From JAGXQV01 sp964451375 (GTDB lineage Bacteria; Pseudomonadota; Gammaproteobacteria; Burkholderiales; Sulfuricellaceae), in assembly GCA_964451375.1 (NCBI GenBank), contig CAYVIN010000002.1:1-64000 (forward strand): 64,000 nucleotides of DNA. The letters are read 5' to 3'. Position numbers and translations under genes: made by a program. Under the pieces are notes generated by a model. That model searched no databases, was not told the origin of the DNA, and was given only the letters and a program-made list of their open reading frames with translations. This document shows, piece by piece, positions 33,454 through 42,528 of this stretch (the first letter of the stretch is position 1; the number at the start of each line of letters is the position of its first letter).

Positions 33454-35076
33454 CTATCCGGCGTGCCGGATTGCAGCTTCGACAAACGCCTTGAAAAGGG
33501 GATGTCCGTTACGCGGAGTAGAAGTAAATTCGGGGTGGAATTGACAACCGATAAACCAGGGATGATCCGGCAGTTCAACCATTTCGCACAAATCCTCGGT
33601 CGCCGATTTTCCGCTTACCTTCAAGCCGGCCTTTTCGAGCATGGGAAGCAGGCTATTGTTGACCTCATAGCGATGGCGGTGACGCTCGACCACGGTATCC
33701 GCGCCGTAGACTTGACGCGCAAGGGACTTCTGTGCAAGCAAACACATTTGTCCGCCCAGGCGCATGGTGCCGCCAAGATCGGATTGGGCAGTACGGGTTT
33801 CGACCCGACCATCACGATTACGCCATTCACTGATCAGCGCCACAACGGGATAATGAGTGTCCGGGTCAAATTCGGTGCTGTGCGCCCCATCCATGCCTGC
33901 CATATTGCGGGCGTATTCGATCACCGCCAATTGCATTCCCAGGCAAATCCCAAGATAGGGAACCTTGTTTTCGCGAGCATAACGGATAGCGCGAATTTTC
34001 CCTTCCACGCCACGCTTGCCGAACCCGCCGGGAACGAGGATGGCGCACATGGTTTCGAGCGCCGCGACGCCATCGGTTTCCAAGGTTTCGGAATCGATGT
34101 AATGAATATTGATCTTGCTGCGGGTGTGAATCCCTGCGTGGATCAGGGCTTCCGAGAGCGACTTGTAGGACTCGGTCAGATCAACGTATTTGCCCACAAA
34201 AGCAATGTCGATGGTGCGCTGCGGATGTTCCAAAGCATCAACCAGCATGTCCCATTTCGACAAATCCGCCGGAGGTGGGGATAGTTCGAGCTTGTGGCAA
34301 ACGATCTCATCCAGCTTCTGCTGATGGTACAACCCGGGAATCTTGTAGATGGAATCCACGTCCAGAGCGGAAATAACCGCGTCCTCTGATACGTTCGTAA
34401 ACAGCGCAATCTTGCGCCGTTCACCGTCAGGCAAAGGCCGGTCGGAGCGGCATAGGAGAACATCCGGCTGAATCCCGATCTCACGCAGCTCCTTGACGGA
34501 ATGCTGGGTCGGCTTGGTCTTGATTTCACCAGCCGAAGCGATGTAGGGAACCAGAGTCAGGTGGATATAACAAGTATTATTGCGTCCCAACTGAACGCCC
34601 ATCTGGCGTATGGCTTCGAGGAAGGGCAGCGATTCGATATCACCCACCGTACCACCGATTTCGACGATAGCGATTTCCGCATCGCCCGCGCCGGCGCGAA
34701 TGAAATTCTTGATTTCATCGGTGATATGAGGGATCACCTGCACCGTACCGCCCAGATAATCGCCGCGCCGTTCCTTCTTGATGACGCTTTCGTAAATCTG
34801 GCCGGTAGTGAAATTGTTGCGCTTGCTCATCTTGGCCGAGATGAAGCGCTCGTAGTGACCCAAATCCAGGTCGGTTTCCGCACCGTCTTCGGTGACGAAT
34901 ACCTCACCGTGTTGGAAGGGACTCATAGTGCCGGGATCGACGTTGATATAGGGGTCAAGCTTGAGCATGGTCAGCTTGATGCCGCGAGTTTCCAGGATTG
35001 CCGCCAAGGATGCTGCTGCAATGCCTTTACCGAGAGAGGAAACGACACCGCCCGTGATGAAGATGAATTTGGTCAT
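33454..35076 (-). CDS. pyrG: CTP synthase
   Basis: PyrG makes CTP from UTP, ATP and glutamine. The 540-residue protein has the N-terminal synthase domain (ITGGVVSSLGKGI P-loop, DLDLGHYERF, EIGGTVGDIES) and the glutamine amidotransferase domain with the nucleophile in YLGICLGMQ and the His/Glu pair in GCQFHPEFTS. The ATG has no Shine-Dalgarno sequence; the mRNA there reads CAUUUCCUCCUC just before AUG. It leads pyrG-kdsA-eno-ftsB. Confidence 0.98.
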   Translation of the reverse strand: MTKFIFITGGVVSSLGKGIAAASLAAILETRGIKLTMLKLDPYINVDPGTMSPFQHGEVFVTEDGAETDLDLGHYERFISAKMSKRNNFTTGQIYESVIKKERRGDYLGGTVQVIPHITDEIKNFIRAGAGDAEIAIVEIGGTVGDIESLPFLEAIRQMGVQLGRNNTCYIHLTLVPYIASAGEIKTKPTQHSVKELREIGIQPDVLLCRSDRPLPDGERRKIALFTNVSEDAVISALDVDSIYKIPGLYHQQKLDEIVCHKLELSPPPADLSKWDMLVDALEHPQRTIDIAFVGKYVDLTESYKSLSEALIHAGIHTRSKINIHYIDSETLETDGVAALETMCAILVPGGFGKRGVEGKIRAIRYARENKVPYLGICLGMQLAVIEYARNMAGMDGAHSTEFDPDTHYPVVALISEWRNRDGRVETRTAQSDLGGTMRLGGQMCLLAQKSLARQVYGADTVVERHRHRYEVNNSLLPMLEKAGLKVSGKSATEDLCEMVELPDHPWFIGCQFHPEFTSTPRNGHPLFKAFVEAAIRHAG

Positions 35077-35106
35077 GAGGAGGAAATGGGCACGAGACGG
35101 AGGGGT

Positions 35107-35135
35107 ATTTTAGCTGAAAGCCCACTTCACCACAA
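35107..35135 (-). promoter_or_regulatory. pyrG promoter
   Basis: On the minus strand TTGTGG (35135-35130), a 17-bp spacer and TAAAAT (35112-35107) make a good sigma-70 promoter. The transcript would start near 35100, giving a leader of only about 25 bases that begins in a C-rich stretch (ACCCCTCCG). C-rich starts are sometimes used for CTP-dependent control of pyrimidine genes; that use here is speculative. Confidence 0.6.
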
Positions 35136-35141
35136 ATACGA

Positions 35142-37586
35142 TCATTCCAACGGCATCATCGGACAACGTACTCTTACCGCAGCACCCTCGCCTTCGTTGA
35201 AAGCATCAATACTTCCGCTCATATGGCTTTCAATAATCAATTTCGACATGTATAAGCCGATACCGGTGCCTTTTTCCTTGGTGGTAAAGTAGGGCTGAAA
35301 CAATCTCGGCAACACCGCCTCCGGGATGCCACCGCCATTATCGCGAAACACCGCCACTGCGTTCGCACCTTCCCGGTAGGTTTGGATAGTGATTCGTCCC
35401 TGTACAACGTTATTCTCCAGGATGACATCCTTGGCATTGCTCAACAGATTCAGCATGACCTGGGAATACTCGTTGGGGTAACCGTAGGCAAACACCTTTT
35501 CGTCCCCTTCCAGCACGACAGCGATGTCATTATTGCGCAGGCTGGATTCAAGCAGCTTCAAAGTATTTTGAATGGATTCGCGAATATTGATGCGGGTTTT
35601 TTCACGGTTGGGCTTAAAAAAATCCCGGAAATCGTCGATGGTCGAAGCCATTTTCATGATCAGCAACTCGCCTTGCTGAACATTTTTATCCAGGCTTTCC
35701 CGGTTTAACTCCCCATACTCATAGTCATCCTTGATATTCGCCAGCAGGAGGTTCAAGGCATTGATCGGCTGCCGCCACTGATGGGCGATATTACCTATCA
35801 TCTCCCCCATCGCCGCAAGCCGCGACTGCTGGAACAACATGCGCTCCCGGTCAAATGAATCCAGAGCCAACGATAGATCAGTGGCAATTTCCGTGACCAG
35901 AGAGATTCCCATGGCATCGAAAAAATCGGCTTCTGCAGCGCACAAGGCGATCAACCCGACGACTTGTCCGCTACGTGTCAATGGACAACAGGCGATCGCA
36001 TCCTCGTGACCTTCCAATTCCACAAGTTTCCACGACGCCAGCGATGGACAATTATCCAGTTCGTTGGCGATCATCGGCCTGCCGCTGGACATACACTCCC
36101 GACAAGGGGTGTTTTCGACATATTCCCTGGCGTTTTCCGGCAGGCCGTAGCTCGCCTGGATGGACAATTTCCCATCGGCATCAAAAAATCCCAGCCAAGC
36201 CATCCTGAGCTTCCCCACCTCGACTGGAATTCGGCAGGCAGCAGCAAGCAACTCGTCACGCTCCTTGAACCGTGCAATCGCCTTGTTGGTCTCGCTCAAG
36301 GTGGCGTATAACCGGTTGGCGCGTTCCAGTTGATGGGTGCGGCGTTCCACTTCGCTGGACAACTCGTGGTGCCAGCTCTGTATTTGCCCGGCCATGGCGT
36401 CGAAGGTATGCGCCAACGTAGCAATTTCATCCACCCCGGTCAGCCCGGAACGCACCTCAAAATCACCTTGTTCAATACGCTTCGCTGAATCAGCAAGACG
36501 CTCTATCGGACGACTGAGACGCGCCGCAATAATAAAAACCAGAACAAATGCCGCGAGCAACCCGACCAGACCGACCAGACCTATTCGCCATAACGTTTCC
36601 CGCAGCGGGGCGAACACTTCCGTCTGGTCGCGCTTGACAACCAAGGCCCAGGCAAAATCCGGCGATACGCGCAAATGCCGATATGCCGCCAGCACCGCCA
36701 CTCCCCGGTAGTCCAGCGCCGCAACCATACCGTCCCCACCGCGCGCTGCAAGGCGCTCCGGAACCGTATCAACCTTGAAAGCAAACAGGTTAGGTATGCT
36801 GCCATCCATTAGCGGATGCCTGACCGGCGCCAACAACTTCATATCCTGATTAAGAAGCACCACATCGCCGGTTTCGCCCAGGGCTTGTATCCCTTGTTGC
36901 AGCAACGGGGTAATGGCGCGTTCGGCGTCGATACGAAAAATCGCCAGCACAAAATCATTCCCCGTCGCTCCGCGCACCGCCACCTGTTGGGCGATCAGGT
37001 AATCCAGCTTGCCGGTATCAAGACGCACGGCGGTATCAATCACCTCCTCGTTACCCGGCTTGCAGGCGCTTTCAAAGAACTTGTCGCGAGGAAACGACTT
37101 ACCCAGCAAAGACTCCTCCGTAGAAAACATCACGGCGCCGCTGAGCGGATCAACAATATCGACCTCTTCAAAATCCTCATGAGTCTGCCGAAGCGTCCGC
37201 AAACGATTCTGTATCGTTTGCACGTCAGACCGGGCATTCCATTTGCGCGACATACCCAATCCGCTCGCCCCCTGCCCCCGACTTGCCCGCCAAAGAGGAA
37301 GGAGTTCACCAAGCTGTTCCTCAATCAGCTCATTGTTTGACACCATCCGGGCATCACTGCGGCGTTCATACAGCCATTGCTGCAAGGTTTCTTTCTTGGT
37401 TTCCGCCAGCGTGTTGAGTTGCCGCATGGCCTCCTGACGCTTTTCATGATAAATACCCTCAAAACCGCCAAATGGCAGGCCGAAAATTTCCACCAGCAGA
37501 ATAACGAGGATGGTTGCGACGAATAACGCGCCAAAATGCAGAAGCATTTTGGCGCGAATACTGGTCAGGTGGGGCAAGGCGCGCAT
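35142..37586 (-). CDS. Membrane sensor histidine kinase (extracytoplasmic sensor, HAMP, GAF, HisKA/HATPase)
   Basis: An 814-residue kinase. It has membrane spans at about 15-37 and 333-355, and the periplasmic region between them resembles a double-Cache sensor. HAMP lies at about 355-410, a GAF domain at about 435-575, and the phosphoacceptor H602 in GNIAHQWRQPINAL. The ATPase has N box NLLSNAKD (713-720), DNGGGIP (749-755) and GTGIGLYM. The HQWRQP type of dimerisation helix is frequent in kinases with GAF or Cache sensors. No receiver or response-regulator gene is nearby. It starts 14 bp after a substrate-binding protein gene, so the pair is probably one operon and the binding protein may present the ligand. 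There is no terminator between this gene and the pyrG promoter. Confidence 0.92.
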   Translation of the reverse strand: MRALPHLTSIRAKMLLHFGALFVATILVILLVEIFGLPFGGFEGIYHEKRQEAMRQLNTLAETKKETLQQWLYERRSDARMVSNNELIEEQLGELLPLWRASRGQGASGLGMSRKWNARSDVQTIQNRLRTLRQTHEDFEEVDIVDPLSGAVMFSTEESLLGKSFPRDKFFESACKPGNEEVIDTAVRLDTGKLDYLIAQQVAVRGATGNDFVLAIFRIDAERAITPLLQQGIQALGETGDVVLLNQDMKLLAPVRHPLMDGSIPNLFAFKVDTVPERLAARGGDGMVAALDYRGVAVLAAYRHLRVSPDFAWALVVKRDQTEVFAPLRETLWRIGLVGLVGLLAAFVLVFIIAARLSRPIERLADSAKRIEQGDFEVRSGLTGVDEIATLAHTFDAMAGQIQSWHHELSSEVERRTHQLERANRLYATLSETNKAIARFKERDELLAAACRIPVEVGKLRMAWLGFFDADGKLSIQASYGLPENAREYVENTPCRECMSSGRPMIANELDNCPSLASWKLVELEGHEDAIACCPLTRSGQVVGLIALCAAEADFFDAMGISLVTEIATDLSLALDSFDRERMLFQQSRLAAMGEMIGNIAHQWRQPINALNLLLANIKDDYEYGELNRESLDKNVQQGELLIMKMASTIDDFRDFFKPNREKTRINIRESIQNTLKLLESSLRNNDIAVVLEGDEKVFAYGYPNEYSQVMLNLLSNAKDVILENNVVQGRITIQTYREGANAVAVFRDNGGGIPEAVLPRLFQPYFTTKEKGTGIGLYMSKLIIESHMSGSIDAFNEGEGAAVRVRCPMMPLE

Positions 37587-37600
37587 AGGTACGGCACCGA

Positions 37601-38677
37601 CTAATTTGTATAATCGAATGATTTAAGGCGATATTTACTGGGATTGGCATACAGCTCTTCAGTCAGGCCAAGCGCAAAACTCCGCGAGATTTTGTCCCAT
37701 TCCACTTGGGCAGACAATTTGCCTTGTTTCTTGAGAAACTGGAATTCCTTGAAAAGTGTTCCCTGTGTCCCGGTTTCATTGGCCGGAATCACCGGCGCAG
37801 AGGGTACATCCAAAACTTCCTTACGGGTAATCGCAGCAGCCTGCTCAGCCGACAATCCCGGGGGTTTCCCGGAAAACTCAAATCCTGCCTTCAAGGCCCA
37901 GGCGGCGGCGCTTTCCAGATTGCGCCGATTGCTGCGCATCCAGTTAATTGCCCGGATGAAAGCCGCTGCAAATTGCCTTGTCTCGTGAGGATGAGCATCT
38001 GCATAAGCTTTCGCCATCACCAGAAAACTCATGTTGAGGCCGCGATACACCACGGAATTCTGAGGATGTCGGCTCAGGGCGATGGTTGGAGCGGGTTCCC
38101 AGGCGGAAAACGCATCCACTTCTCCTTTTTCAAGTGCGGCGGGCATATCGCTGACTTCCATGGGGATCAGGGTTACGTCACGTTCCGTCAATCCCGCCGA
38201 GGAAAGACATTCCAGTAAAGCGTAATGGGCCGTCGAACCTTGCCCATAAGCAATGCGTTTTCCCTTCAGGTCACGCGCCTGCATGAACTTACCGGCCACC
38301 ACCGAAGAAAAACTCTGCTTTACCAGCGCGACGATCAAAATCTCGTGTTCGGCTGCCGCCCGCAAAGTTGGCATATCACCAAACACAGCGGCCTCAAGCT
38401 GGTTGTCGCGCAGAAAAGGAAGGATGTCATTACCCTTGAAATACGGATGTTGCCGGACGCTGCTGCGGGTGGAGGACAGAGCCTCATGCAGAATTCGATC
38501 TCGTTTCATTACTTCGGTAATCATTACGTCGGGAAACGAAACGGGCTGTACGCCGAAATCCAGTACTGCGCCATCGAGATTGAACACCGGCTTGACCGTT
38601 TCGGACTCCCCCCAAGCTGGCGGGCATACGACCAGAACCAGCAAAAACATCCGAAACAGTCGACGAAATAACGACAT
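37601..38677 (-). CDS. Periplasmic substrate-binding protein, NMT1/SsuA-like
   Basis: A 358-residue protein with a signal peptide (RLFRMFLLVLVVCPPAWG, cut probably after AWG) and the type II periplasmic binding fold of the nitrate/sulfonate/taurine/thiamine-precursor group. Segments supporting this are DLKGKRIAYGQGSTAHYALLECL and the WEPAPTIALSR hinge region. The ligand cannot be told from sequence. No permease or ATPase gene accompanies it; instead a sensor kinase follows 14 bp downstream. The ribosome binding site is GGAGAAGTCTG before ATG. It is divergent from feoAB. Confidence 0.88.
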   Translation of the reverse strand: MSLFRRLFRMFLLVLVVCPPAWGESETVKPVFNLDGAVLDFGVQPVSFPDVMITEVMKRDRILHEALSSTRSSVRQHPYFKGNDILPFLRDNQLEAAVFGDMPTLRAAAEHEILIVALVKQSFSSVVAGKFMQARDLKGKRIAYGQGSTAHYALLECLSSAGLTERDVTLIPMEVSDMPAALEKGEVDAFSAWEPAPTIALSRHPQNSVVYRGLNMSFLVMAKAYADAHPHETRQFAAAFIRAINWMRSNRRNLESAAAWALKAGFEFSGKPPGLSAEQAAAITRKEVLDVPSAPVIPANETGTQGTLFKEFQFLKKQGKLSAQVEWDKISRSFALGLTEELYANPSKYRLKSFDYTN

Positions 38678-38802
38678 CAGACTTCTCCAATGATGAATAA
38701 ATATTGATTTTTTGCAGCCCTATCCCGCAGTCTAACGAAAATCCCCCCGGAAGAAAACCAAGCTAATTCGCGGCTTCCGGCCCTTTTATCACGCAAAACC
38801 AC

Positions 38803-38847
38803 TTGCAAATTCGGCCTGCTTGGCAAACAATAAGAACCATTCTCAAT
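38803..38847 (+). promoter_or_regulatory. feoAB promoter with overlapping Fur box
   Basis: TTGCAA (38803-38808), a 17-bp spacer and AACAAT (38826-38831) form a candidate promoter. The 19-bp dyad AATAAGAACCATTCTCAAT at 38829-38847 fits the AATGAGAATnATTCTCATT type of Fur site at 15 of 18 defined positions and overlaps the -10 element and predicted transcript start. Iron-loaded Fur would block feoAB transcription there. Confidence 0.65.
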
Positions 38848-38865
38848 AAACGCAATATATCCGAC

Positions 38866-39108
38866 ATGTCAGCCCCAATCAATTTGGAAATGTTGAAGCC
38901 TGGTGAATCGGCCATGATAGCCGCTGTCCATACTGGCGACCGCACCCTCTTCTATCGTTTGGCGGCACTTGGATTCCGCGTTGGAAAACGCATTGAAATG
39001 ATCCGCCACGCCCGATTCGCCGGGCCTTTGCATATTCGCATCGGTTCCACCGATGTCATGATGCGGCGCCGCGAAGCCCAGCAAATCGAAGTGCAGCCCG
39101 TCCCATGA
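38866..39108 (+). CDS. feoA: Ferrous iron transport protein A
   Basis: An 80-residue SH3-like cytoplasmic protein that supports FeoB. It has the FeoA pattern MLKPGESAMIAAV, then FYRLAALGFRVGKRIEMI and DVMMRRREAQQIEV. The ATG at 38866 (MSAPINLEM) was chosen because the longer frame would cover the Fur box and promoter. The stop overlaps the feoB start as ATGA. Confidence 0.93.
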   Translation: MSAPINLEMLKPGESAMIAAVHTGDRTLFYRLAALGFRVGKRIEMIRHARFAGPLHIRIGSTDVMMRRREAQQIEVQPVP

Positions 39109-40892
39109 AACGTATTGCCCTGTTGGGAATGCCCAACACCGGCAAATCAACCTTCTTCAACCGTATCACCGGCGCTTCCGCACGTGTCGGCAACTGGCCT
39201 GGTGTAACGGTTGATCTGTTGAGCGCCCGTCTCCCGCTGGCCGGGGCAATGGCCGAAATCATCGACCTGCCGGGCATATACGACCTGCATGGCTTTTCAG
39301 AAGACGAACTGGTCGTTCGCCATTTTCTGGAAAATAATCCCCTGGATCTGGTGCTGATTATCCTCAACACCAGTCAGATTGAGCGTCAGCTCGGGCTGGC
39401 CCTGCAAATCAAACAACTCGGCCTGCCGTGCGTGTTGCTGCTCAACATGGCGGATGAAGCAAAAAAATTCGGGATTAGTGTCGATACCGAAAAAATGTCC
39501 GTTGAACTGGCGATGCCGGTTACGCTGCTCAGCGCCAAATACGGAAACGGGTTCGAAATTGCCAAACAATCCATTGTTAGCGCGCTCAGTCGCCCCCGCG
39601 AAGTCAGTCCGGAACAAATACGCGAACAATTGGCCCCGGATGACCGGATCGAACACGATGTAGAGGCGCTGCTGAACCATGCGGTTCAGATTCCCGCACA
39701 GCTTTCCGACACACTTACCGAACGGCTGGACAGGCTGGTATTACACCCTTGGTTGGGATTACCGTTATTTTTCCTGATTATGTATTTATTGTTCCAAGCC
39801 ATATTTCTGCTTGGCAAACCACTTCAGGATGGCGTGAACTGGTTGTTGGAGATGCTCAGGTCGGGTGTGGTCGAACCGTCGCTGGCCTCATCCCCTTCCT
39901 GGCTACACGGCTTGTTGCTGGATGGCATTTTCAACGGGATCGGCACGGTCGCCGCGTTTGTTCCCATCATCATCCTGTTTTTCCTGTTCATGGCGGTGGT
40001 GGAAGATACCGGCTATCTGTCGCGAGCCGCCTTCCTCATGGATGCGCTGATGTCGCGCCTGGGACTGGATGGACGAAGCTTCGTGATGATCCTGCTGGGG
40101 TTCGGCTGCAACGTACCGGCGCTGATGGGCACCCGCGTGATGCGCTCGCGCGCCCTGCGGCTGCTGTCCATGCTGACCATTCCATTTTCGTTGTGCTCGG
40201 CGCGTTTGCAGGTGTTTATCTTTGTCACCACCGCAATTTTCAGCCCACAGGCCGCACCCAGGGTAATTTTCAGTCTCTACCTGTTCAGCTTCGGCATAGC
40301 CCTTTTGACCGCCCTGCTTTTCCGCAAGCAGTTCCACAACGACGAGCCGTTTATTCTGGAGTTGCCTCCCTACCGCCTGCCCACTCCACGCCAGATGCTG
40401 TTGCGGGCTTGGCACGAAGTTCGCCATTTCCTTGACCGCGCCAGCAAGTTCATCATTGCCGGGGTGGTGCTGGTGTGGCTGCTTACCCATTTCCCGCAAA
40501 ATGCCGCTCCCGGTGGCCCCGACACCTGGGCCGGGATGATCGGCGCTTTTTTGGCGCCCGTGCTCGACCCCATCGGCATCAACCAGCAATTGGCGATTGC
40601 CCTGATTTTCGGCTTCGTCGCGAAGGAGATCGTGATTGGCGCTTTAGCGGTCATCTACGGGTTGGAAGGTGACGCATTGATGGGTGCGATGGCCCACCAA
40701 CTGGACTGGGTACAGGCATACAGCTTCATGCTTTTCACGCTGATTTACACGCCCTGCCTCTCCACCATCGCCACCTTGCGCAGCGAATCGAAGAGCCTTT
40801 CCTTCACGCTGTTCGCGTTAGCATGGCCGCTGGTCGCTGCGTGGACGCTCAGTTTCGTCTTTTATCAGGGGATGAGGCTGTTAGGCTATTAA
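39105..40892 (+). CDS. feoB: Ferrous iron transporter B
   Basis: This is the inner-membrane Fe(II) transporter with a cytoplasmic G domain. G1 is GMPNTGKST (8-16), G3 DLPGIYDL and G4 NMAD. The membrane part begins near residue 215 and includes both pore/gate segments, GFGCNVPALMGTRVMRSRALRLL and PFSLCSARLQVF, with their conserved Cys. At 595 residues it is shorter than the 770-residue E. coli protein but within the range of compact FeoB forms. No feoC follows. Its 3' end overlaps the convergent methyltransferase gene by 12 bp. Confidence 0.95.
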   Translation: MKRIALLGMPNTGKSTFFNRITGASARVGNWPGVTVDLLSARLPLAGAMAEIIDLPGIYDLHGFSEDELVVRHFLENNPLDLVLIILNTSQIERQLGLALQIKQLGLPCVLLLNMADEAKKFGISVDTEKMSVELAMPVTLLSAKYGNGFEIAKQSIVSALSRPREVSPEQIREQLAPDDRIEHDVEALLNHAVQIPAQLSDTLTERLDRLVLHPWLGLPLFFLIMYLLFQAIFLLGKPLQDGVNWLLEMLRSGVVEPSLASSPSWLHGLLLDGIFNGIGTVAAFVPIIILFFLFMAVVEDTGYLSRAAFLMDALMSRLGLDGRSFVMILLGFGCNVPALMGTRVMRSRALRLLSMLTIPFSLCSARLQVFIFVTTAIFSPQAAPRVIFSLYLFSFGIALLTALLFRKQFHNDEPFILELPPYRLPTPRQMLLRAWHEVRHFLDRASKFIIAGVVLVWLLTHFPQNAAPGGPDTWAGMIGAFLAPVLDPIGINQQLAIALIFGFVAKEIVIGALAVIYGLEGDALMGAMAHQLDWVQAYSFMLFTLIYTPCLSTIATLRSESKSLSFTLFALAWPLVAAWTLSFVFYQGMRLLGY

Positions 40893-41660
40893 GTCCTGGC
40901 GGACTTTCTCGAACAGGCAAATCGCTGTCGCCGCAGCGGCGTTGAGCGATTCCATACCGCCCGGCATGGGAATTCGGATCGTTTGTGTCGCAGCGGCCAG
41001 CAATTCTTCCGACAACCCCGCCCCCTCATTGCCGATGGCGAAAACCACCTGACCATGCAAGTCGCTCTCGAACAAGGTTGACTGTGCTCCCGGAGCCGCT
41101 GCTAACACTTTGCCCGGATATTCCTCCGCCAAAACGCAAAGTTGGCGGTTTTCTTCCAAACACAGAAAAAAATGAGCGCCCATGCCGGCGCGCAAGACTT
41201 TGGGCGACCAGATATCCGTGCAGGCGGGAGATAGATATACCTTGTCGCACCCCGCAGAGGCCGCCGAACGCAGAATGGAACCCAGATTACCGGGATCCTG
41301 CAAATCCTCCAGGAACAGTCCGAATTTCCCCCACCCGCTGCTTGTCCCTTGCGGTATGGATATCATCGCTGCGATTCCGGTAGAGGATTCGACAGTGGAA
41401 ACTTCTGCAAACAAACCATCGTCGAGAATCAGCAATTTCTCGGTGGAAACCTGTTGCAGCAAGCCGGCGATTTCTGCTTCCTCGCGGCGAGAGTCCGCCA
41501 CGATCACCCGTTCCGGACTGCCGACACGCTCCAGATATACGCTCAGCAAATGCGCGCCATCAAGTATCGTGCTGCGCGCCTTGCGGCGTTCCCTAGAGGA
41601 ATGGGAAAGCTTCTTGAGATGCTTGAATTGCGCGTTGTCGCGCGAGGTGACCCGCTTCAT
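40881..41660 (-). CDS. SpoU/TrmH-family RNA 2'-O-methyltransferase
   Basis: A 259-residue SPOUT enzyme, probably acting on 23S rRNA (RlmB/TsnR-like). The N-terminal L30e-like substrate-binding domain covers about 1-100. The catalytic knot domain has motif 1 DPGNLGSILRSA, motif 2 IGNEGAGLS and motif 3 IPMPGGMESLNAAAATAI. The target nucleotide cannot be told from sequence. It is directly adjacent to the pentapeptide gene (41661), but that gene ends where this begins, so it is the downstream member of the pair on the minus strand. Confidence 0.92.
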   Translation of the reverse strand: MKRVTSRDNAQFKHLKKLSHSSRERRKARSTILDGAHLLSVYLERVGSPERVIVADSRREEAEIAGLLQQVSTEKLLILDDGLFAEVSTVESSTGIAAMISIPQGTSSGWGKFGLFLEDLQDPGNLGSILRSAASAGCDKVYLSPACTDIWSPKVLRAGMGAHFFLCLEENRQLCVLAEEYPGKVLAAAPGAQSTLFESDLHGQVVFAIGNEGAGLSEELLAAATQTIRIPMPGGMESLNAAAATAICLFEKVRQDLIA

Positions 41661-42485
41661 TCAGAGGCATTGCCCTAACGAGCCGGGAGCGCAGGTTTTG
41701 CCATCCACCCAGATTGCGCCGTCGAATTTGGCGCCATCGAGTACGGCATCGGCAAGATTGGCGTTCCGTAAATTCGCCTGGCTCAAATCCGCATTGCGTA
41801 ATTCCGTGAAGTTCAGGTTAGCGCCTTCCAGATTGGCTTCTACAAGGGTTGCGCCGATAAAAGTCGCGTAAGAGCAATCCGAATTACTCAGATTGACCCC
41901 ATTAAGATGTCCACCGCTGATATCGATGCTGTTGAATTTGGCTCGGCTCAGATTTGCACCGCTCAGATCGGCGTCGCGCAGTAACGTTCCGCTCTTGTCG
42001 CAGCCCGACCAATTGACTTTGGGGCCGACAGGGGCAACACAGGACGGAATCGGGGCGGCAATCAGCAATTTGGGTGGCGGGGTAGTCTGGACTTCCTGCC
42101 ATTGCCAAACCAGAAAGCCCCCCAATCCGGCGACTGCAACCAAGGCGACTAGTCCTCCCAGCCACTTCAATACCGGGCTGGGACGATTCATTTGACTGGT
42201 ATTGGTATGTAACTCAGGATTGGCGTCCCAGCGTAACGCAGCCTTAACGCGTTCCTCGTGCCATTTGCGGGTTTCCTCGTCAAGGTCTGTAGCCGGCAGG
42301 ATATGCGGCTCCTCCTTGATCAAACCGGGAAACTGACTGAGCGGCAGCCAATTTGCCTGATCCGGACTGATTTCGGCATCGGCGAGGATTTCCCCGATGC
42401 TCAAGGAATGTTGGATTTCCTTGAGGGGAAATTGCCCAAGCACCTTGTCCCGATGCCTGACAAACCACAATTGATTTACGCCCAT
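41661..42485 (-). CDS. Membrane-anchored pentapeptide-repeat protein with N-terminal GYF_2-like domain
   Basis: A 274-residue protein started at MGVNQLWFVRHRDKVLGQFP (42485); the longer frame upstream is rejected. Residues 1-60 resemble a GYF_2/DUF4339-type module (WFVR...G.FPLKEI...ANWLPLSQFPG). One membrane span is at about 106-127. From about 162 to 260 come pentapeptide repeats of the A(D/N)LxX type (LRDADLSGANLSRA, VEANLEGANLNF, RNADLSQANLRNANLADAVL), which form a square beta-helix. Cysteines in the flanks (NWSGCDK, TCAPGSLGQC) may form disulfides if the domain is periplasmic. The role is unknown. Confidence 0.85.
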   Translation of the reverse strand: MGVNQLWFVRHRDKVLGQFPLKEIQHSLSIGEILADAEISPDQANWLPLSQFPGLIKEEPHILPATDLDEETRKWHEERVKAALRWDANPELHTNTSQMNRPSPVLKWLGGLVALVAVAGLGGFLVWQWQEVQTTPPPKLLIAAPIPSCVAPVGPKVNWSGCDKSGTLLRDADLSGANLSRAKFNSIDISGGHLNGVNLSNSDCSYATFIGATLVEANLEGANLNFTELRNADLSQANLRNANLADAVLDGAKFDGAIWVDGKTCAPGSLGQCL

Positions 42486-42528
42486 ATCAATTACCCGATG
42501 TCCCGTTATTGTTCCGGAAAACGACCCG

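Noticed and set aside
33441..33578. Extended start of kdsA
   Set aside because: The extra 46 residues come from another frame of pyrG and lie before the family's conserved N-terminus.
39105..40892. feoB as a truncated gene because it has only 595 codons
   Set aside because: G domain, both gate motifs and a hydrophobic C-terminus are complete; compact FeoB forms exist.
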